From an uncultured Chloroflexales bacterium (GTDB lineage Bacteria > Chloroflexota > Chloroflexia > Chloroflexales > Chloroflexaceae), in the NCBI GenBank assembly GCA_937902315.1, contig CALGUG010000054.1:186001-250000 (forward strand): DNA of 64,000 nt, written 5' to 3'. Made by a program: the position numbers and the translations under genes. The notes beneath the pieces are model-generated. The model was not told where the DNA came from and did not search any database. It saw only the letters and a list, made by a program, of their open reading frames with translations. Positions 50,739-61,518 of this stretch are shown piece after piece. Each line of letters begins with the position of its first letter. The first letter of the stretch is position 1.

Positions 50739-50758
50739 TAGCCGGAGGTGGACGCGCT
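50739..50758 (+). repeat. Interspersed repeat core, copy 9
   Basis: TAGCCGGAGGTGGACGCGCT, one mismatch to the core. Confidence 0.75.
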
Positions 50759-50817
50759 AAGGACCGCATGGATGCTAGGAGCCTCGCCGCCAGCCTTAGA
50801 AAGCTGACAAATACAAA

Positions 50818-50847
50818 CACCCCCGATCAGTGATCGAGGGTGCGTTT
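50818..50847. terminator. Terminator between DinB-like and hydrolase genes
   Basis: CACCCCCGATC and GATCGAGGGTG pair over 11 bp with one mismatch around AGT. On the plus strand it is followed by CG and TTTTT; on the minus strand by TTTGTATTTG, so it may serve both convergent transcripts. Confidence 0.75.
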
Positions 50848-50862
50848 TTGAGGGCCAGAGCG

Positions 50863-51738
50863 CTACTTACTATTTTCCGGAATAAGCATCGGGCGCTCTG
50901 GCATTATCATCCGATTCATATTCACATTAGGGTTTGGCTGCGAACGCGGGGTAGGCGGCGCTTGCGACTGCTTTAAGAAACGTATCAATACATCGTTAAA
51001 GAGTTCAGCTTCATCTAAAAATGGGAAGTGGCGGCTACTCGGCATTAATACTACTTGAGCAGCAGGAATATTATCAAACAGATCTGCCTGATTGGGATGC
51101 ACGATATCGTCGTGTCCGCCGTGTACGATCAAGGCCGGAACCTTGAGCCGGTGCAGCTCGGGGCGCAGATCGGTGCGCCACATCGAGCTGATCGCCCGCC
51201 GCAAGGTGCTGGCGTTCGACTTTACACTGTCGTTGATCATCTCGCCAACAGCAGGATCGCTCGTTTCACCCAAGAAGAATTTAAATAGGTTGCGCCGTAA
51301 CCAAGGCATATGCGCGAACAGATCGGCTGCCAAAGGTCGGTCGGTCAGTTTCAAGAGCCACGAAAGCGAGTCGCCTACGATCGGCGCGCCCACCGTCGCT
51401 ACCCGCGTGATACGCCCCGGATAGGTGATAGCGGTTTTGAGCGCTACCATGCCACCCATCGAATGCCCAACCAAGATGGCCTTCTCGATACCGAGCTCGT
51501 CTAAGAAGCGCATCACTTGGTCAGAATAGTTTTGAATACTGATGTGAGTATCCTGTCGGTTCGAGTCACCAAAGCCCCAAAAATCGAACGAGTAGGTTCT
51601 AAACTGGTCTGAGACAACCTCCATTGTCGGGAACCAGTAGCGCCAACTCCCAAGCCAGCCATGGAGAAAGATGACAGGTCGGCCACGACCAAACACTTCA
51701 TAATGTACGACCTGGTTATCGATGACTACAATACTCAT
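50863..51738 (-). CDS. Alpha/beta hydrolase with GHSMGG nucleophile elbow
   Basis: The 291-residue protein carries the fold's full set: IFLHGWLGSWRYWFP, FDFWGFGDSN, VGHSMGGMVAL with nucleophile Ser near residue 100, VHGGHDDIVHP for the acid and SSRHFPFLDE for the His. A Pro-, Asn- and Met-rich tail of about 30 residues follows the fold and is unusual. Substrate unknown. Confidence 0.9.
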   Translation of the reverse strand: MSIVVIDNQVVHYEVFGRGRPVIFLHGWLGSWRYWFPTMEVVSDQFRTYSFDFWGFGDSNRQDTHISIQNYSDQVMRFLDELGIEKAILVGHSMGGMVALKTAITYPGRITRVATVGAPIVGDSLSWLLKLTDRPLAADLFAHMPWLRRNLFKFFLGETSDPAVGEMINDSVKSNASTLRRAISSMWRTDLRPELHRLKVPALIVHGGHDDIVHPNQADLFDNIPAAQVVLMPSSRHFPFLDEAELFNDVLIRFLKQSQAPPTPRSQPNPNVNMNRMIMPERPMLIPENSK

Positions 51739-51868
51739 AGCGCGTCCGTCTATTGCTACTGGTTGATTATTACTCGATACACGTTCTTTGGGTCGATCAA
51801 TTTCACTATTCTAAATCTGGGTGCGTTCTATTATATCTGATACATATGAACGTCTGTAGTAGACCCTT

Positions 51869-52522
51869 TTAGGCGTGCCATTGGGCGCGGGTTCCGTTGC
51901 TCGATTGCAACAGAGAGGCCATACCGTTGTTTCGGTCGGTCAGCGAACGGCGTAAGCGCCATTGCAAACGTGCGATATCTTCCGAGATCGAACGCAGATT
52001 GCTCATCTCTTGTTCGAGCTCTTCCAAAAGCGTGTTGGCTTGACGGCTGACCTGAATGGCACTGCGCTCGCGCGACAACTCACCAACGCGATCTTGAATC
52101 GTGCTCAGCAGCTCCATCAAGCGTCCCCAAGACTCGTTGTCTTTTTCAGCTCGGTTGCGAAAGACCTGCATCCGGCGGTTATCCCACTCTAGTAACTGCT
52201 GTTGTAAGGCGGCTAAACGCTCTTCGATCTTGCTCAGATCTTGGCTTTGGCTCTGACCTACAGCAGGCAGTTGTGCAGTTGAAATCGCGTTCAGCATCTG
52301 TTCAAGCTGGCTTTGCAAATGGGTCATAGATGTACTCAACTGCGTCTGGCGCAAGGTAACCGCTTCTTGCTCGTTCAACACATCCAAGAGCATTTCACGA
52401 AGTTGAGCCGACTCACTTGCCGAACGCAAGGCCTGTTGTTGCAGCAGGTGCGGTACAAACCACAACAAGAGAGCCAACAAGGTCAAAACCGCGATACCAA
52501 GTGCTACGAAAAGCGCTGTCAT
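51869..52522 (-). CDS. Membrane-anchored coiled-coil protein of unknown function
   Basis: ATG at 52522 follows AGGAGGTAACT at the ideal distance and yields 217 residues. A single membrane helix (about 4-24, LFVALGIAVLTLLALLLWFV) is followed by an almost continuous coiled coil of heptads rich in Gln, Glu and Leu to the end. The layout resembles DNA recombination protein RmuC beginnings or cell-envelope structural proteins, but no nuclease domain is present. No function is assigned. Confidence 0.75.
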   Translation of the reverse strand: MTALFVALGIAVLTLLALLLWFVPHLLQQQALRSASESAQLREMLLDVLNEQEAVTLRQTQLSTSMTHLQSQLEQMLNAISTAQLPAVGQSQSQDLSKIEERLAALQQQLLEWDNRRMQVFRNRAEKDNESWGRLMELLSTIQDRVGELSRERSAIQVSRQANTLLEELEQEMSNLRSISEDIARLQWRLRRSLTDRNNGMASLLQSSNGTRAQWHA

Positions 52523-52793
52523 AGTTACCTCCTGAACCTCATTATAGGCAGAAGGCTCCTCCAAGATCAAAGGGTAAGGATGACAGCTCCATTACAGCGC
52601 CTCTTGTGCCTAAAGTCCGTTTTTAGTACGGCCTCATCTTACAAGATGCGTTCCATAAAGGCTCTGGTCGAACGGCGCCTAAAAAGGATTTTCATCAAGA
52701 TCGAGCTGCCCGCTTCGTTACTATTGGCAGTTTCGCTTCTTCAAATCCGGCCGATCATGTGGGCGGTTTGCTCTCTTCCCCAAGAAGGCTCCA

Positions 52794-52813
52794 ACCGCGT
52801 CCGCCTACGGCTA
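52794..52813 (-). repeat. Interspersed repeat core, copy 10
   Basis: Reverse complement of the core with one mismatch (ACCGCG). Downstream sequence (rc GAAATCCGTTTGAATCGTTG) shows that a longer, divergent copy extends to about 52900. Confidence 0.7.
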
Positions 52814-53093
52814 CAAACATCCTGCCCGCCACCCCAGGGCTGATCAGCCTGTGCCGAGAGACCGTCCAATACACAACGATTCAAACGGATTTCGTTATTA
52901 CAAGCAAAAATCCAGCTAGCCAAAACGACCATTCTTTACGCTGAACGTGGGCATACCTACTCTAGAAGCATAACAGCGACAAACGATCCCCAAAGAGCCG
53001 ATTGTATGCCCGTAGAGCTAAATGATGTTTATCAACTGCTATAGTTGCTTTACGTAAATACCCCATTGTTTACAGCGTATTTCATCTCTCGTG

Positions 53094-53219
53094 AACTAAA
53101 GGGGAGCAAAATTTACCTAAGTCCTACCGGGGTAGAACCGACAGTCGAGATCTAGCGAGGTCAGTCTACATCTATTATTGTACGCTTGAAACTCAATGAT
53201 TTCAAGCAGCTCTTTTTTT
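53094..53219 (+). ncRNA. Possible small RNA or leader ending in a terminator
   Basis: A plus-strand terminator, GCTTGAAA-N8-TTTCAAGC then AGC TC and seven Ts (53184-53219), has no plus-strand gene for 2.7 kb upstream. Ahead of it lies GC-richer DNA in an AT-rich surrounding with self-complementary parts such as CTAC-CGGG-GTAG (53132-53143). This suggests an independent structured transcript. No known RNA family is recognised. Confidence 0.35.
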
Positions 53220-53642
53220 AAAAGAAAACCAGTTTTTAGACCTTTGTAATGCCCTCTGCACTTGAGCCTAGGCTGCAAAGATCATAGCTCGCTGTCCGTG
53301 CCCGCCACCTCCCAGCTAGCCGAACATGAAGTGCGATCAAGCTGCATAAAATCTGCACTTTATTAAACAGATCTATACCACTTTTCGATCTGTTTCACTT
53401 TACAAAATAGCCTAAATATTGAGCGGTTTCTTCAAGTAGTTTTTCGCTATGTTCGCGTTTCTTAATATCCAGCTGTTTACTATATATGAGTCGTATTCTT
53501 TCTGTCTATAATGGCTCTATTCTTTTACACACTATTGCACGTTATTACCAAATATAAACTATTTCCAAAATGATCGTTGCTGTTAAAGTTATTAAAGGTT
53601 ACTGAATAATAGATAATTGTATTAACCTATTTTACCAAACAA

Positions 53643-53672
53643 TTACACGAAAAAGCCTAACTCGTGTATAAT
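53643..53672 (+). promoter_or_regulatory. Probable promoter of the che operon
   Basis: TTACAC, an 18-bp spacer and TATAAT stand about 125 bp before the first cheY start. Confidence 0.45.
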
Positions 53673-53795
53673 TGCAATCGTATGGTTATTTTTATATTGG
53701 TATGCATGTGTTACAATAAATTCCACTAGGTTAATAGGTTTTTGATCTTGGAAACATGTGGTTCCATATGCTTACCACCCCAAATGAGAGTGGGT

Positions 53796-54158
53796 ATGAA
53801 AACGATCTTGATAGTCGATGATTCAGCCACGATGCGGCGCATGATTCAAGCATCGTTGCGAACCCTTAAAGGTGTCCACTTTGATGAGGCAGGTAGTGGT
53901 TTAAGTGCAATCGAGCGCTTAGCACTTCAGCAGATTGATCTTATGACCCTAGACCTTAATATGCCCGATATGCATGGTTTGGAAGTATTGCGTTTTATTC
54001 GTGCTCAAGCTCAATACAAAGACCTGCCAATTATCGTGCTTACCACCCGTGGCGATGAAGCAATGCGTAATGAAGTACTATCGATCGGCGCTTCGCTATG
54101 CCTCTCCAAGCCTTTTGACCCACGTATGCTTGCCAACTACGTTCAGGAATTGCTGTAA
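53796..54158 (+). CDS. cheY: CheY-type response regulator (first)
   Basis: ATG at 53796, seven bases after GAGAGTGGG, gives a 120-residue stand-alone receiver domain; earlier in-frame starts would add a non-conserved tail. It has the acidic pair DD (8-9), the phosphorylation site D53 in LDLNMPDMHG, T83 and K105 in LSKPF. It should carry the signal of CheA to a motility or other output. It is the first gene of the operon. Confidence 0.92.
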   Translation: MKTILIVDDSATMRRMIQASLRTLKGVHFDEAGSGLSAIERLALQQIDLMTLDLNMPDMHGLEVLRFIRAQAQYKDLPIIVLTTRGDEAMRNEVLSIGASLCLSKPFDPRMLANYVQELL

Positions 54159-54219
54159 TTCGCGACTAGGAAGTCGGTCTACACAACACGTGTTGGCTCG
54201 ACCTAAGGCATGAGCCATT

Positions 54220-56694
54220 ATGTCCACAGCTAATCCATCACCTGACAATTTCTTCTTCTCCGAATTTCTAAATGACTTTTTTGCCGAGTGTGACGAGCAT
54301 CTGACCGTCGTGCGCCGCAATCTACTAGAACTCGATGATTATGTGGGCCAAAATAGCATCCCTGCCGCCTTGCTTGATGAACTCTTGCGCAGCTTTCATA
54401 CCCTGAAAGGGTTGGCAGGTATGGTCGGGGTGCTCGCTGTCGAACAAATCTCTCATCAAATGGAGAGCTACCTCCGAGCGCTGCGCCAAGGGGCAGTGCT
54501 CAGCGCCGAAGCGCAGAGGATCCTCAGCGATGGCACCCATATGATCGAAGAGGTGCTGATCGCCTACCGCGAAAAGCAAGATCAGCCCAATATCGAACAG
54601 ATCACTCAGCAGCTTTCAGAGCTCTTAGCACATGTGAATCAGACGCATCCAAAGGGCGAGACCAAAGCTGAAGCGCCTTCAGAAGAGGTGGAACTTCCGC
54701 CCATCGATTCGCCTTCACCGATCTGGCGCTTCCGCTTTCAGCCGACCACCGAGCTTACCAATCGCAATCTCAATGTCAACGTTGTGCGCGAACGGCTGCA
54801 ATCGATCGGCGAAATCGTCCAAGCTATGCCGCATATAGATGCCAATGGGCAGCTTAGCTTTATTTTCTTGGTTACGAGCGATGCGCCTACAAACATTTTC
54901 GATAGCTGGGCCAACGACGGCATCACCTATCAAGCTTATCTGCCCGAGCTCACAACCAGCAGCTCCGAACAGAACGCGAAGTCGCATGTCGCCAATCGCT
55001 CGGTAGCGCCAGCCCATATCGTGCGTGTCGATCTGGCCCGCATCGATGAGGTGATCCGCATCGCGGGAGACCTCGTGATCAGCCGTGCCCGTTTGCGCGA
55101 ACAACTGCTTCCGCTCGAATCGAGCATCGGTGTGCCCGAGTGGCGCGCCCTGCAAGAGACAAGCCTGATGCTCGATCGCCAACTGCGCGATCTGCGCCAG
55201 GGCGTAATGCAGATGCGGCTTGTGCCGATCGGCGAAGTGTTCGCGCGCATGCAGTACGCGGTGCACGATCTAGCGCGCAATCTCAATAAGCAGATCGTAG
55301 TGATCGTGCAAGGCGAAGAGACCGAGATCGATAAGTTCGTGGTCGAGCGCATGATCGATCCATTGCTGCATATGGTGCGCAACACCGTCAGCCATGGCAT
55401 CGAAACGAGCGCTGTTCGCATCGCACAGCATAAGCCGCCGATCGGCACAATTAAGTTGAGCGCCGTTACTTCTGGAGATAGCGTCGAGATTGAGATCAGC
55501 GACGATGGCCAAGGTATTCATCGCCCAACCATCGCAACCAAAGCCCGCCAGCTCGGCCTGCTCGGGGCGCACGAAGAGCTCGATGACGAGCGCCTGCTCG
55601 ATATCCTTTGTACACCGGGCTTTTCAACGCGCGATCAAGCCGACCATATCAGTGGGCGCGGCATTGGCATGCAGGTGGTTCAAACGACCATCTATGAGCT
55701 TGGTGGTTCGATCTCGCTCCACAGCGAATATGGGCATGGCACCACCTTCCACATTCAGCTACCGCTCACCCTCAGCATCGTTGAGGCACTGATCGTTTCG
55801 GCGGGCGGCCAACGTTTTGCCGTGCCCGTGCCAGCGGTGCGCGAAGTCTTCGACGCCAAGAACGAAACGATCGTCGAGATGGAGAATAACGAGCTTGTTC
55901 GCTATCGTGGCGATGTTCTGCCCTTAGTGCGCCTCCACAAGGCCTTCGGTCTCAGCAGCGATAATCAACGAGCTTACGCCTTAGTCACCAGTAATGGCAG
56001 CAATTCATCGGCTATTACGGTCGATGCACTGGTGGGCAAACGCGAGATTGTGGTGCGCACCATTAACGATCCCTTACTCGCCATTCCGGGCTTAGTCGGG
56101 GCGACAGAGTTGGGCGATGGTGTGCCGATCTTGATCCTTGACCCGGCGGCGTTGGCCCGCGCAAGCCATACTAATCGCCGCTCTTTTCCGCGTCTGAAGC
56201 AAGAACTATCCAAAGATGGAAACTCAGCTATGAGCGCAATCCATTCCGAACAGAGTATTCTGTTTGAGCTCGCAGGAGCCACCTATGGCATTCCGGGCAG
56301 TCAGGTTCAACAGGTCGAGATGGTTGAACAGATTACCCCTATCCCGAATGCGCTTCCATTTGTGGCTGGTGTGGTCTTTGTACGTGGGCAACTTCTACCC
56401 GCCGTCGATCTGCGTATCAGGTTTGGTTTCCCGCCCCAACCCTACGATCTGCGCACCCGTATGATCGTCGTGACGGTGGGCGAACGCACGGTTGGTCTGA
56501 TCGTCGATAGCGCGCGCGAGTTCTTGACCATTCCCAACGAATCGATCAAAGCTCCTCCCGAATCGATCTCAGAAATCAAAGGTTCCTATTTGCACGGTAT
56601 CGCAACTGTCGATGAACGACTGATCTTGATGCTCAACCTTCATAGTGTGCTTAACGATATCGAATCCTTCATCCCTACTGACGGTGATGTGTAA
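54220..56694 (+). CDS. cheA: CheA histidine kinase with two CheW-like domains
   Basis: This 824-residue protein has an N-terminal HPt domain with H60 in SFHTLKGLAGM, a variable middle domain (about 165-245), the H-kinase dimer and ATPase domains (RIDEVIRIAGDLVISRARLR; N-box RNTVSHGIE; G1 SDDGQGI; G2 ISGRGIGMQVV) and then two consecutive CheW-like domains (about 510-650 and 680-815). Classical CheA has one such domain. The second copy may replace a separate CheW, for which no gene is found here. It lies 62 bp after cheY and 19 bp before the MCP gene. Confidence 0.94.
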   Translation: MSTANPSPDNFFFSEFLNDFFAECDEHLTVVRRNLLELDDYVGQNSIPAALLDELLRSFHTLKGLAGMVGVLAVEQISHQMESYLRALRQGAVLSAEAQRILSDGTHMIEEVLIAYREKQDQPNIEQITQQLSELLAHVNQTHPKGETKAEAPSEEVELPPIDSPSPIWRFRFQPTTELTNRNLNVNVVRERLQSIGEIVQAMPHIDANGQLSFIFLVTSDAPTNIFDSWANDGITYQAYLPELTTSSSEQNAKSHVANRSVAPAHIVRVDLARIDEVIRIAGDLVISRARLREQLLPLESSIGVPEWRALQETSLMLDRQLRDLRQGVMQMRLVPIGEVFARMQYAVHDLARNLNKQIVVIVQGEETEIDKFVVERMIDPLLHMVRNTVSHGIETSAVRIAQHKPPIGTIKLSAVTSGDSVEIEISDDGQGIHRPTIATKARQLGLLGAHEELDDERLLDILCTPGFSTRDQADHISGRGIGMQVVQTTIYELGGSISLHSEYGHGTTFHIQLPLTLSIVEALIVSAGGQRFAVPVPAVREVFDAKNETIVEMENNELVRYRGDVLPLVRLHKAFGLSSDNQRAYALVTSNGSNSSAITVDALVGKREIVVRTINDPLLAIPGLVGATELGDGVPILILDPAALARASHTNRRSFPRLKQELSKDGNSAMSAIHSEQSILFELAGATYGIPGSQVQQVEMVEQITPIPNALPFVAGVVFVRGQLLPAVDLRIRFGFPPQPYDLRTRMIVVTVGERTVGLIVDSAREFLTIPNESIKAPPESISEIKGSYLHGIATVDERLILMLNLHSVLNDIESFIPTDGDV

Positions 56695-56712
56695 TTCCGA
56701 AAGGTAGCTTCT

Positions 56713-58782
56713 ATGGCACTTCGATTTCTCCTTGGGCGAACGCCAAACGAGTCAGAACATATTCGCGACGAAGCCATGCAGGTATCTCAGCGTGCGCAAG
56801 ATATCGCACGAGCTGCCAAACAGATCAGTGAAGGCGCAGACCGTCAAGATCAACTGGTCGATGCGAGCATCAGCCACACAACTACTATCAGTACTGCTAT
56901 GCAACAGAGCGCGGCCCATGCGCAGTTGATCGCGGCTTCGGCCGGCAAGTTCGTCGAAACGATCGATTCGACCACTCAGGCCTTCGAACAGATCAACAGC
57001 CAAACAAACCGCCTGAGCAGCAGCGCGAACCAAAGCCTCGATCTTGTAGAGCGGGCCGATACGACCCTCTCAAGCGTTGCCCGTTCTGTTCAAGAGTTAG
57101 TTGAGACCGCCCAGATCGTCTCTTCAAGTGTCAGCGAGATCGTGGCCTATATCGCCGTTGTTATGAAAGATAATGGCGCATTTATGAAGGGTATGGCTGA
57201 GGCTGCCATCTCGTCAAGCGAGATCACTCGTGCTATCGAGAGTGTAGCGAGCAATACCAGTGAAGTTGCCTCGGCCGCCGATAGTGCGCTCTCCTCGATC
57301 AGCGAAATGGCTGTTTCGATCGAGTCGGTTACGGCTATGTCCGAGAACTTAGCCAGTACCGTCGATCAAGTCGCGACTGCGATCGAGCAGATGTCGCGTT
57401 CGGCCCAAGGTGTGGCCAACAACGCCGAAGAGATCTCTTCTATCGCTACCACTGCTGCTACCAGCGCGAGCCAGCTCGAACAGTCGATCCGTTCGGTTGC
57501 CGAGTTGGCTCAGAAAGCCAACGAAGCCGTGCAGCGCTCCCTACGCGATGCCCAAGAGGGCGGCCAGAGCATCCGTAAATCTATGGATGGCCTAGGGCGC
57601 GTACACGAATCGATCTCGCAATCGGCCTCGGTTATCCGCGAAATGGGCAAGCAGTCCAACGATATCAGCAGCATCGTCGATACGATCAACCTGATCGCCG
57701 AGCGTACTAACCTGCTTTCGCTCAACGCCTCTATCGAAGCGGCGCGGGCTGGCGATGCTGGGCGTGGCTTCGCTGTCATCGCCGAAGAGATTCGTAATCT
57801 GGCAGACCGCTCGGCCCGTGCGACCTCTGATATCGCTGCGATCATCAAAAACCTTCAAGAGGTCTCCCAAGAAGCTGTGATCGCCTCGAACGACGGCCTG
57901 CGTATCGCCGAAGAGAGCCGCCAGCTTGTGTCGGAAGGTGCTATAGGTCTTGAGAAGATCCTCGCCAGCATCGCAGAGATCAATACCATTGTCAGCCAGG
58001 TGTCGCGCGCTAGCGAAGAGCAACTCGCTGCTGGTCAACACGTCTCTCAGGCGATTAATACCACGATGTTGCAGGCCCGCCAAGCGCTCAGCTCCATCAA
58101 AGAACAGCTTGTGGTTGTGCAAGAAGTAGTGAAATCGACCACCGCTATGCGCTCTTTGACCCAGCAGGTCAACCGTGCTATGAACGAGCAAGCGGCGGCG
58201 ACCCGCGATATTATCAAGTCGGCCCAGCTGACCGCATCTTTAACAGTTCAGCTTCATAAAGCTGCCGAAGAGCAGGCCGTTGCTTCGAACCAGATCTCAC
58301 AATTCTTAAATACCTTCCGAGAGGCTAGCGATTCGGCTACAACGGCGATTAACTATCAAAAACAGCAAGGTGATATCGCATCGGATGCATCCGGAAAAAT
58401 CCACCAAATCTCCAGCCAACTGTCGAACTTATTGAAAGATCAGAACGGTTCACTAGCAAGCGTACTCGCGCACATGCGCTCGCTTCGTGAGCAGGCCGAT
58501 CAAGTTGGTCAGATGCTGCGCGAACAGTCTTTTAACCTAACCAGCATGACCCACAGCGCGAATACGCTTGCGCAACAGGTCAGTCGCATTACATCAGATC
58601 AAGGCAACTATCTCAACGATTCAACTGTGATCTTAAGCAACCTCAACTCTATTCGTCAGATCACAGAACAGCATCGTGCCCATGTCGCCCAGACCCAACG
58701 TGCGACCGAACAACTCTTGAATCGGGTTCAGTCATTGATCAGTATTGCTCATGGAAACCAAGGCAGAAACGGGAAGTTATGA
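56713..58782 (+). CDS. Soluble methyl-accepting chemotaxis-like protein
   Basis: The 689-residue protein is almost wholly alpha-helical coiled coil, without a membrane segment or a recognisable sensor domain. The signalling tip is present: [20 protein letters not shown], then [17 protein letters not shown]. Potential methylation regions flank it. Lacking a ligand domain, it may receive input from the next protein, whose start overlaps the end of this gene (ATGA), and so form a cytoplasmic array. Confidence 0.92.
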   Translation: MALRFLLGRTPNESEHIRDEAMQVSQRAQDIARAAKQISEGADRQDQLVDASISHTTTISTAMQQSAAHAQLIAASAGKFVETIDSTTQAFEQINSQTNRLSSSANQSLDLVERADTTLSSVARSVQELVETAQIVSSSVSEIVAYIAVVMKDNGAFMKGMAEAAISSSEITRAIESVASNTSEVASAADSALSSISEMAVSIESVTAMSENLASTVDQVATAIEQMSRSAQGVANNAEEISSIATTAATSASQLEQSIRSVAELAQKANEAVQRSLRDAQEGGQSIRKSMDGLGRVHESISQSASVIREMGKQSNDISSIVDTINLIAERTNLLSLNASIEAARAGDAGRGFAVIAEEIRNLADRSARATSDIAAIIKNLQEVSQEAVIASNDGLRIAEESRQLVSEGAIGLEKILASIAEINTIVSQVSRASEEQLAAGQHVSQAINTTMLQARQALSSIKEQLVVVQEVVKSTTAMRSLTQQVNRAMNEQAAATRDIIKSAQLTASLTVQLHKAAEEQAVASNQISQFLNTFREASDSATTAINYQKQQGDIASDASGKIHQISSQLSNLLKDQNGSLASVLAHMRSLREQADQVGQMLREQSFNLTSMTHSANTLAQQVSRITSDQGNYLNDSTVILSNLNSIRQITEQHRAHVAQTQRATEQLLNRVQSLISIAHGNQGRNGKL

Positions 58783-61496
58783 CACCTTCTGAGCAGCGTA
58801 TTGGCATCTTTACAACTGACACTACGCTCACTATCCGTTCGTGGGATTCGTGGCTTGAGCTTGTCAGCAACATTCCAAGCGAAGCTGTGTACCAACGTCC
58901 TCTTCAGGAGGTCATACCACAACTCAAGGAGCGAGGTCTTTTACAGCGTTTTCAGCATGTGGTGGAAGAAGGCGTTGTGGATGTATTAGCCCCTGCCTTC
59001 CATCAATTTCTGATAGCCTGTCCACCTCTGCAAGCATCGCGCCACTTCAAGTACATGCAACAGTGGGTGACAATCGCCCCCCTTCACGAAAACGGGCGGA
59101 TCGTGGGGACGCTCGTCACCATCGAAGATGTCACTGCTCGTATGGATTATGAGCGTGATCTTGCCGAACAGCTTGCTAGCCCAGACGAAGAGATACGGCG
59201 GGCCGCTTCCGAACAGCTCATGCATATGCCCAGCGCCGCCCATAGCTTGGTGAAAGTCGTCGACGATAGCAGTTGGCAGGTGCGCAAATATGCCGTCAGT
59301 GGCCTTGCCCGCCACGGTGGCCCCGAAGCGATCGCCGCCCTCCTCGAAGCGCTTCGGCATGAACATCATGATCCGAGCGTGCTCAATAGCGCTTTACGGG
59401 TGCTGGCGCTCACTGAAGAAGATACCACTCCGGCTCTGATCGCTTGTCTGCGCGCTGAAGACAATGAGCTGCGCAGTTATGCAGCGCTGGCGCTCGGCGA
59501 ACGCCACGATAGTTCGGCGGCGCCCGCCTTGATCGAGGCGATCGGTGATAGCGACCCCAATGTGCAGTATCACGCCATCGAGGCTTTGGGCAAGCTCAAA
59601 GCCGAAGCGGCTATCGATGCGCTGCTCGATGTCGCGAAGTCGGGCGACTTTTTCTTGGCCTTCCCTGCCATCGATGCGCTCGCCCAAATCGGCAACCCGC
59701 GAGCAGCAAGGCCGCTCGAAACCCTGCTCGACGATAGCTTTCTGAACGGGGCGGTGATCGAAGCCTTGGGAAAGTTGGGAGACCAAAACAGCATAGCTCC
59801 CTTGGTGAAACAGCTTAACCAGGCCGATGCTAATCTCGCTGCGCTTGTTCAGGCTTTAGCGACGATCTATAAACGTTATCAAGACGAATACAACGAGGGG
59901 GGCCATATTGCCGATCTGGTGCGCAGCTCGATCGACGCCGTTGGCACTAACAATGTGCTCGAAGGGTTGCAGGCGATTGAGCCAAGTGCGTTGCGCGCCT
60001 TGGTGTTGGTTTTGGGCTGGCTCGACGGGCCTGCTGTGCACGCCAGCCTTGCGCGCCTGCTTGGGCAGGCCAGTGTACGCAACGTCGCTATCGAAGCACT
60101 GGTTCGCTACGGCGCTCAAGTAACTACCTTACTGATCGACCAGCTCCAAAGCGACGATCTTGCAGTGCGTCACGCAGCTATTATTGCGCTTGGTCGAATC
60201 GGCGATGCAGCCGCCGTGCCCGCCTTGATCGAACGGCTCGCCGATGAAGATGAGTTGGTCGTTTCGGCTGCAACCGTCTTGGGTGCGATCGGCGATCGAC
60301 GAGCCTTCGACGCCCTCTTAGAGCTGCTCGGCCACGATAGTCCGTCGGTGCGTCAGGCAGCTGTAGGTGCGCTCAATTCGCTCGGGCATCCTGAACTATC
60401 CAAAGAGGTGCTCGTTCGCTTGAACGATCCCGATCCTCATGTGCGAGAATCGGCCGTTCAGATCGCGGGCTACTTCGGTTACCCCGAATGCATCGACAAG
60501 CTGATAGAGCGCTGCCACGATAGCGACGAACGGGTGAGGCGGGCCGCTATTGAGCATCTGCCCTACCTCGATGATGAGCGCTGCTTGCCGATTTTGGCTG
60601 AAGCCCTGCTCAAAGATAGCCAAAGCGTTCGTGCGGCAGCGGCCCGCGCCTTTAGTGCCCTCGAACAAGAGGCTCTGCCCTATCTACAAACTGCTCTGCA
60701 CGATACAGATGCTTGGGTGCGTTACTACGCTATTCGTAGCATCAAACAGCGCCGAGAACAGGCGGCTCAAGCGCAAGTCGCCCAGCTAGCGCGCAACGAT
60801 CCGTCGGCCTTGGTGCGCATCGCCGCCATCGAAACCCTAGGAGATATTGGCGATGAACAAGCCATCGAGGTCTTGCAAAGCGCCTTGCAGGGAGACGACG
60901 ATGACATGGCGCGCGTCGCGATCGCGGCACTCGGCCAGATCAAGCACCCCAACGCCGTCCAGCCCTTACTCGCAACCCTCGATGCAACTGCTTCCATACG
61001 CCGCGCAGATGCGCTCCAAGCGCTCGGTAAGCGCTCAGAAGAAGGTATCTCAAGTAGCTTAGTGCGCTTTATCGAGCGAGAGAACGAAGCGCTTGTGTTG
61101 AGCAGTGCGATCAGTGCGCTTGGACAAATCGGCGACCAAACGGCCATCGAGGCGCTTTTAGCCTTTAGTCTGAAAGCAGACTATCGCGAGCTTAGCATTA
61201 CAACTTTAAGCCAGCTCCCCTTGGAATCACAAACTTGGATCGAACAAGGTCTCCGCCATCCCGATCCTATCGTTCGACGCAATGTTGTCGAAGCATTAGC
61301 GCGTAGTAAGCGCCCTAATGTCTCTGAGCAGCTCTGCGCTGCCCTGAGCGACAACGACTCAAGTGTGCGCCTTGCGATTGTTACAGCGCTCAGCCATTTG
61401 GGCAACCAAAGCGCTATTCAGCAACTTGCTAGCCTAGCTCGTTCAGACAACGATCCGACAGTACGTCAAGCAGCGCAACTTGCACTTCAACACTAA
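58779..61496 (+). CDS. PAS-like plus HEAT-repeat protein of the chemosensory operon
   Basis: The protein has 905 residues. The first about 125 form a PAS-like domain ([20 protein letters not shown] to [19 protein letters not shown]). The remaining residues are HEAT (PBS-lyase-type) repeats, more than twenty, with units such as [20 protein letters not shown] and [24 protein letters not shown] solenoids bind proteins, so this could sense a ligand through PAS and dock onto the MCP or CheA. It is translationally coupled to the MCP gene, and cheR begins 22 bp after its stop. Confidence 0.88.
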   Translation: MTPSEQRIGIFTTDTTLTIRSWDSWLELVSNIPSEAVYQRPLQEVIPQLKERGLLQRFQHVVEEGVVDVLAPAFHQFLIACPPLQASRHFKYMQQWVTIAPLHENGRIVGTLVTIEDVTARMDYERDLAEQLASPDEEIRRAASEQLMHMPSAAHSLVKVVDDSSWQVRKYAVSGLARHGGPEAIAALLEALRHEHHDPSVLNSALRVLALTEEDTTPALIACLRAEDNELRSYAALALGERHDSSAAPALIEAIGDSDPNVQYHAIEALGKLKAEAAIDALLDVAKSGDFFLAFPAIDALAQIGNPRAARPLETLLDDSFLNGAVIEALGKLGDQNSIAPLVKQLNQADANLAALVQALATIYKRYQDEYNEGGHIADLVRSSIDAVGTNNVLEGLQAIEPSALRALVLVLGWLDGPAVHASLARLLGQASVRNVAIEALVRYGAQVTTLLIDQLQSDDLAVRHAAIIALGRIGDAAAVPALIERLADEDELVVSAATVLGAIGDRRAFDALLELLGHDSPSVRQAAVGALNSLGHPELSKEVLVRLNDPDPHVRESAVQIAGYFGYPECIDKLIERCHDSDERVRRAAIEHLPYLDDERCLPILAEALLKDSQSVRAAAARAFSALEQEALPYLQTALHDTDAWVRYYAIRSIKQRREQAAQAQVAQLARNDPSALVRIAAIETLGDIGDEQAIEVLQSALQGDDDDMARVAIAALGQIKHPNAVQPLLATLDATASIRRADALQALGKRSEEGISSSLVRFIERENEALVLSSAISALGQIGDQTAIEALLAFSLKADYRELSITTLSQLPLESQTWIEQGLRHPDPIVRRNVVEALARSKRPNVSEQLCAALSDNDSSVRLAIVTALSHLGNQSAIQQLASLARSDNDPTVRQAAQLALQH

Positions 61497-61518
61497 TGGT
61501 AAGGGGATCGAAAGCGGA

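Larger units (their letters stand above)
50432..50862. other. Gene-free region with three hairpins and a repeat
   Basis: A GAGCTTTT/AAAAGCTC hairpin (50534-50571) is followed by GAGAGAGATTTC/GAAATCTCTCTC (50582-50617), a fragment ACTCTGCCGAAGGCC shared with other intergenic sites, the repeat core at 50739-50758, and the terminator at 50818-50847. Confidence 0.6.
52523..53795. other. Long gene-free region before the chemosensory operon
   Basis: About 1.27 kb without a supported gene. It contains a divergent interspersed repeat (about 52745-52900), then increasingly AT-rich DNA with a plus-strand terminator at 53184-53219 that has no gene before it, and the probable promoter of the che operon at 53643-53672. 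Confidence 0.6.

Noticed and set aside
53097..53245. A yybP-ykoY (Mn) type riboswitch, because of AAAGGGGAGC and a later AGACCTTT
   Set aside because: A complete terminator lies between the two motifs, the other conserved parts are missing, and the downstream genes are chemosensory.
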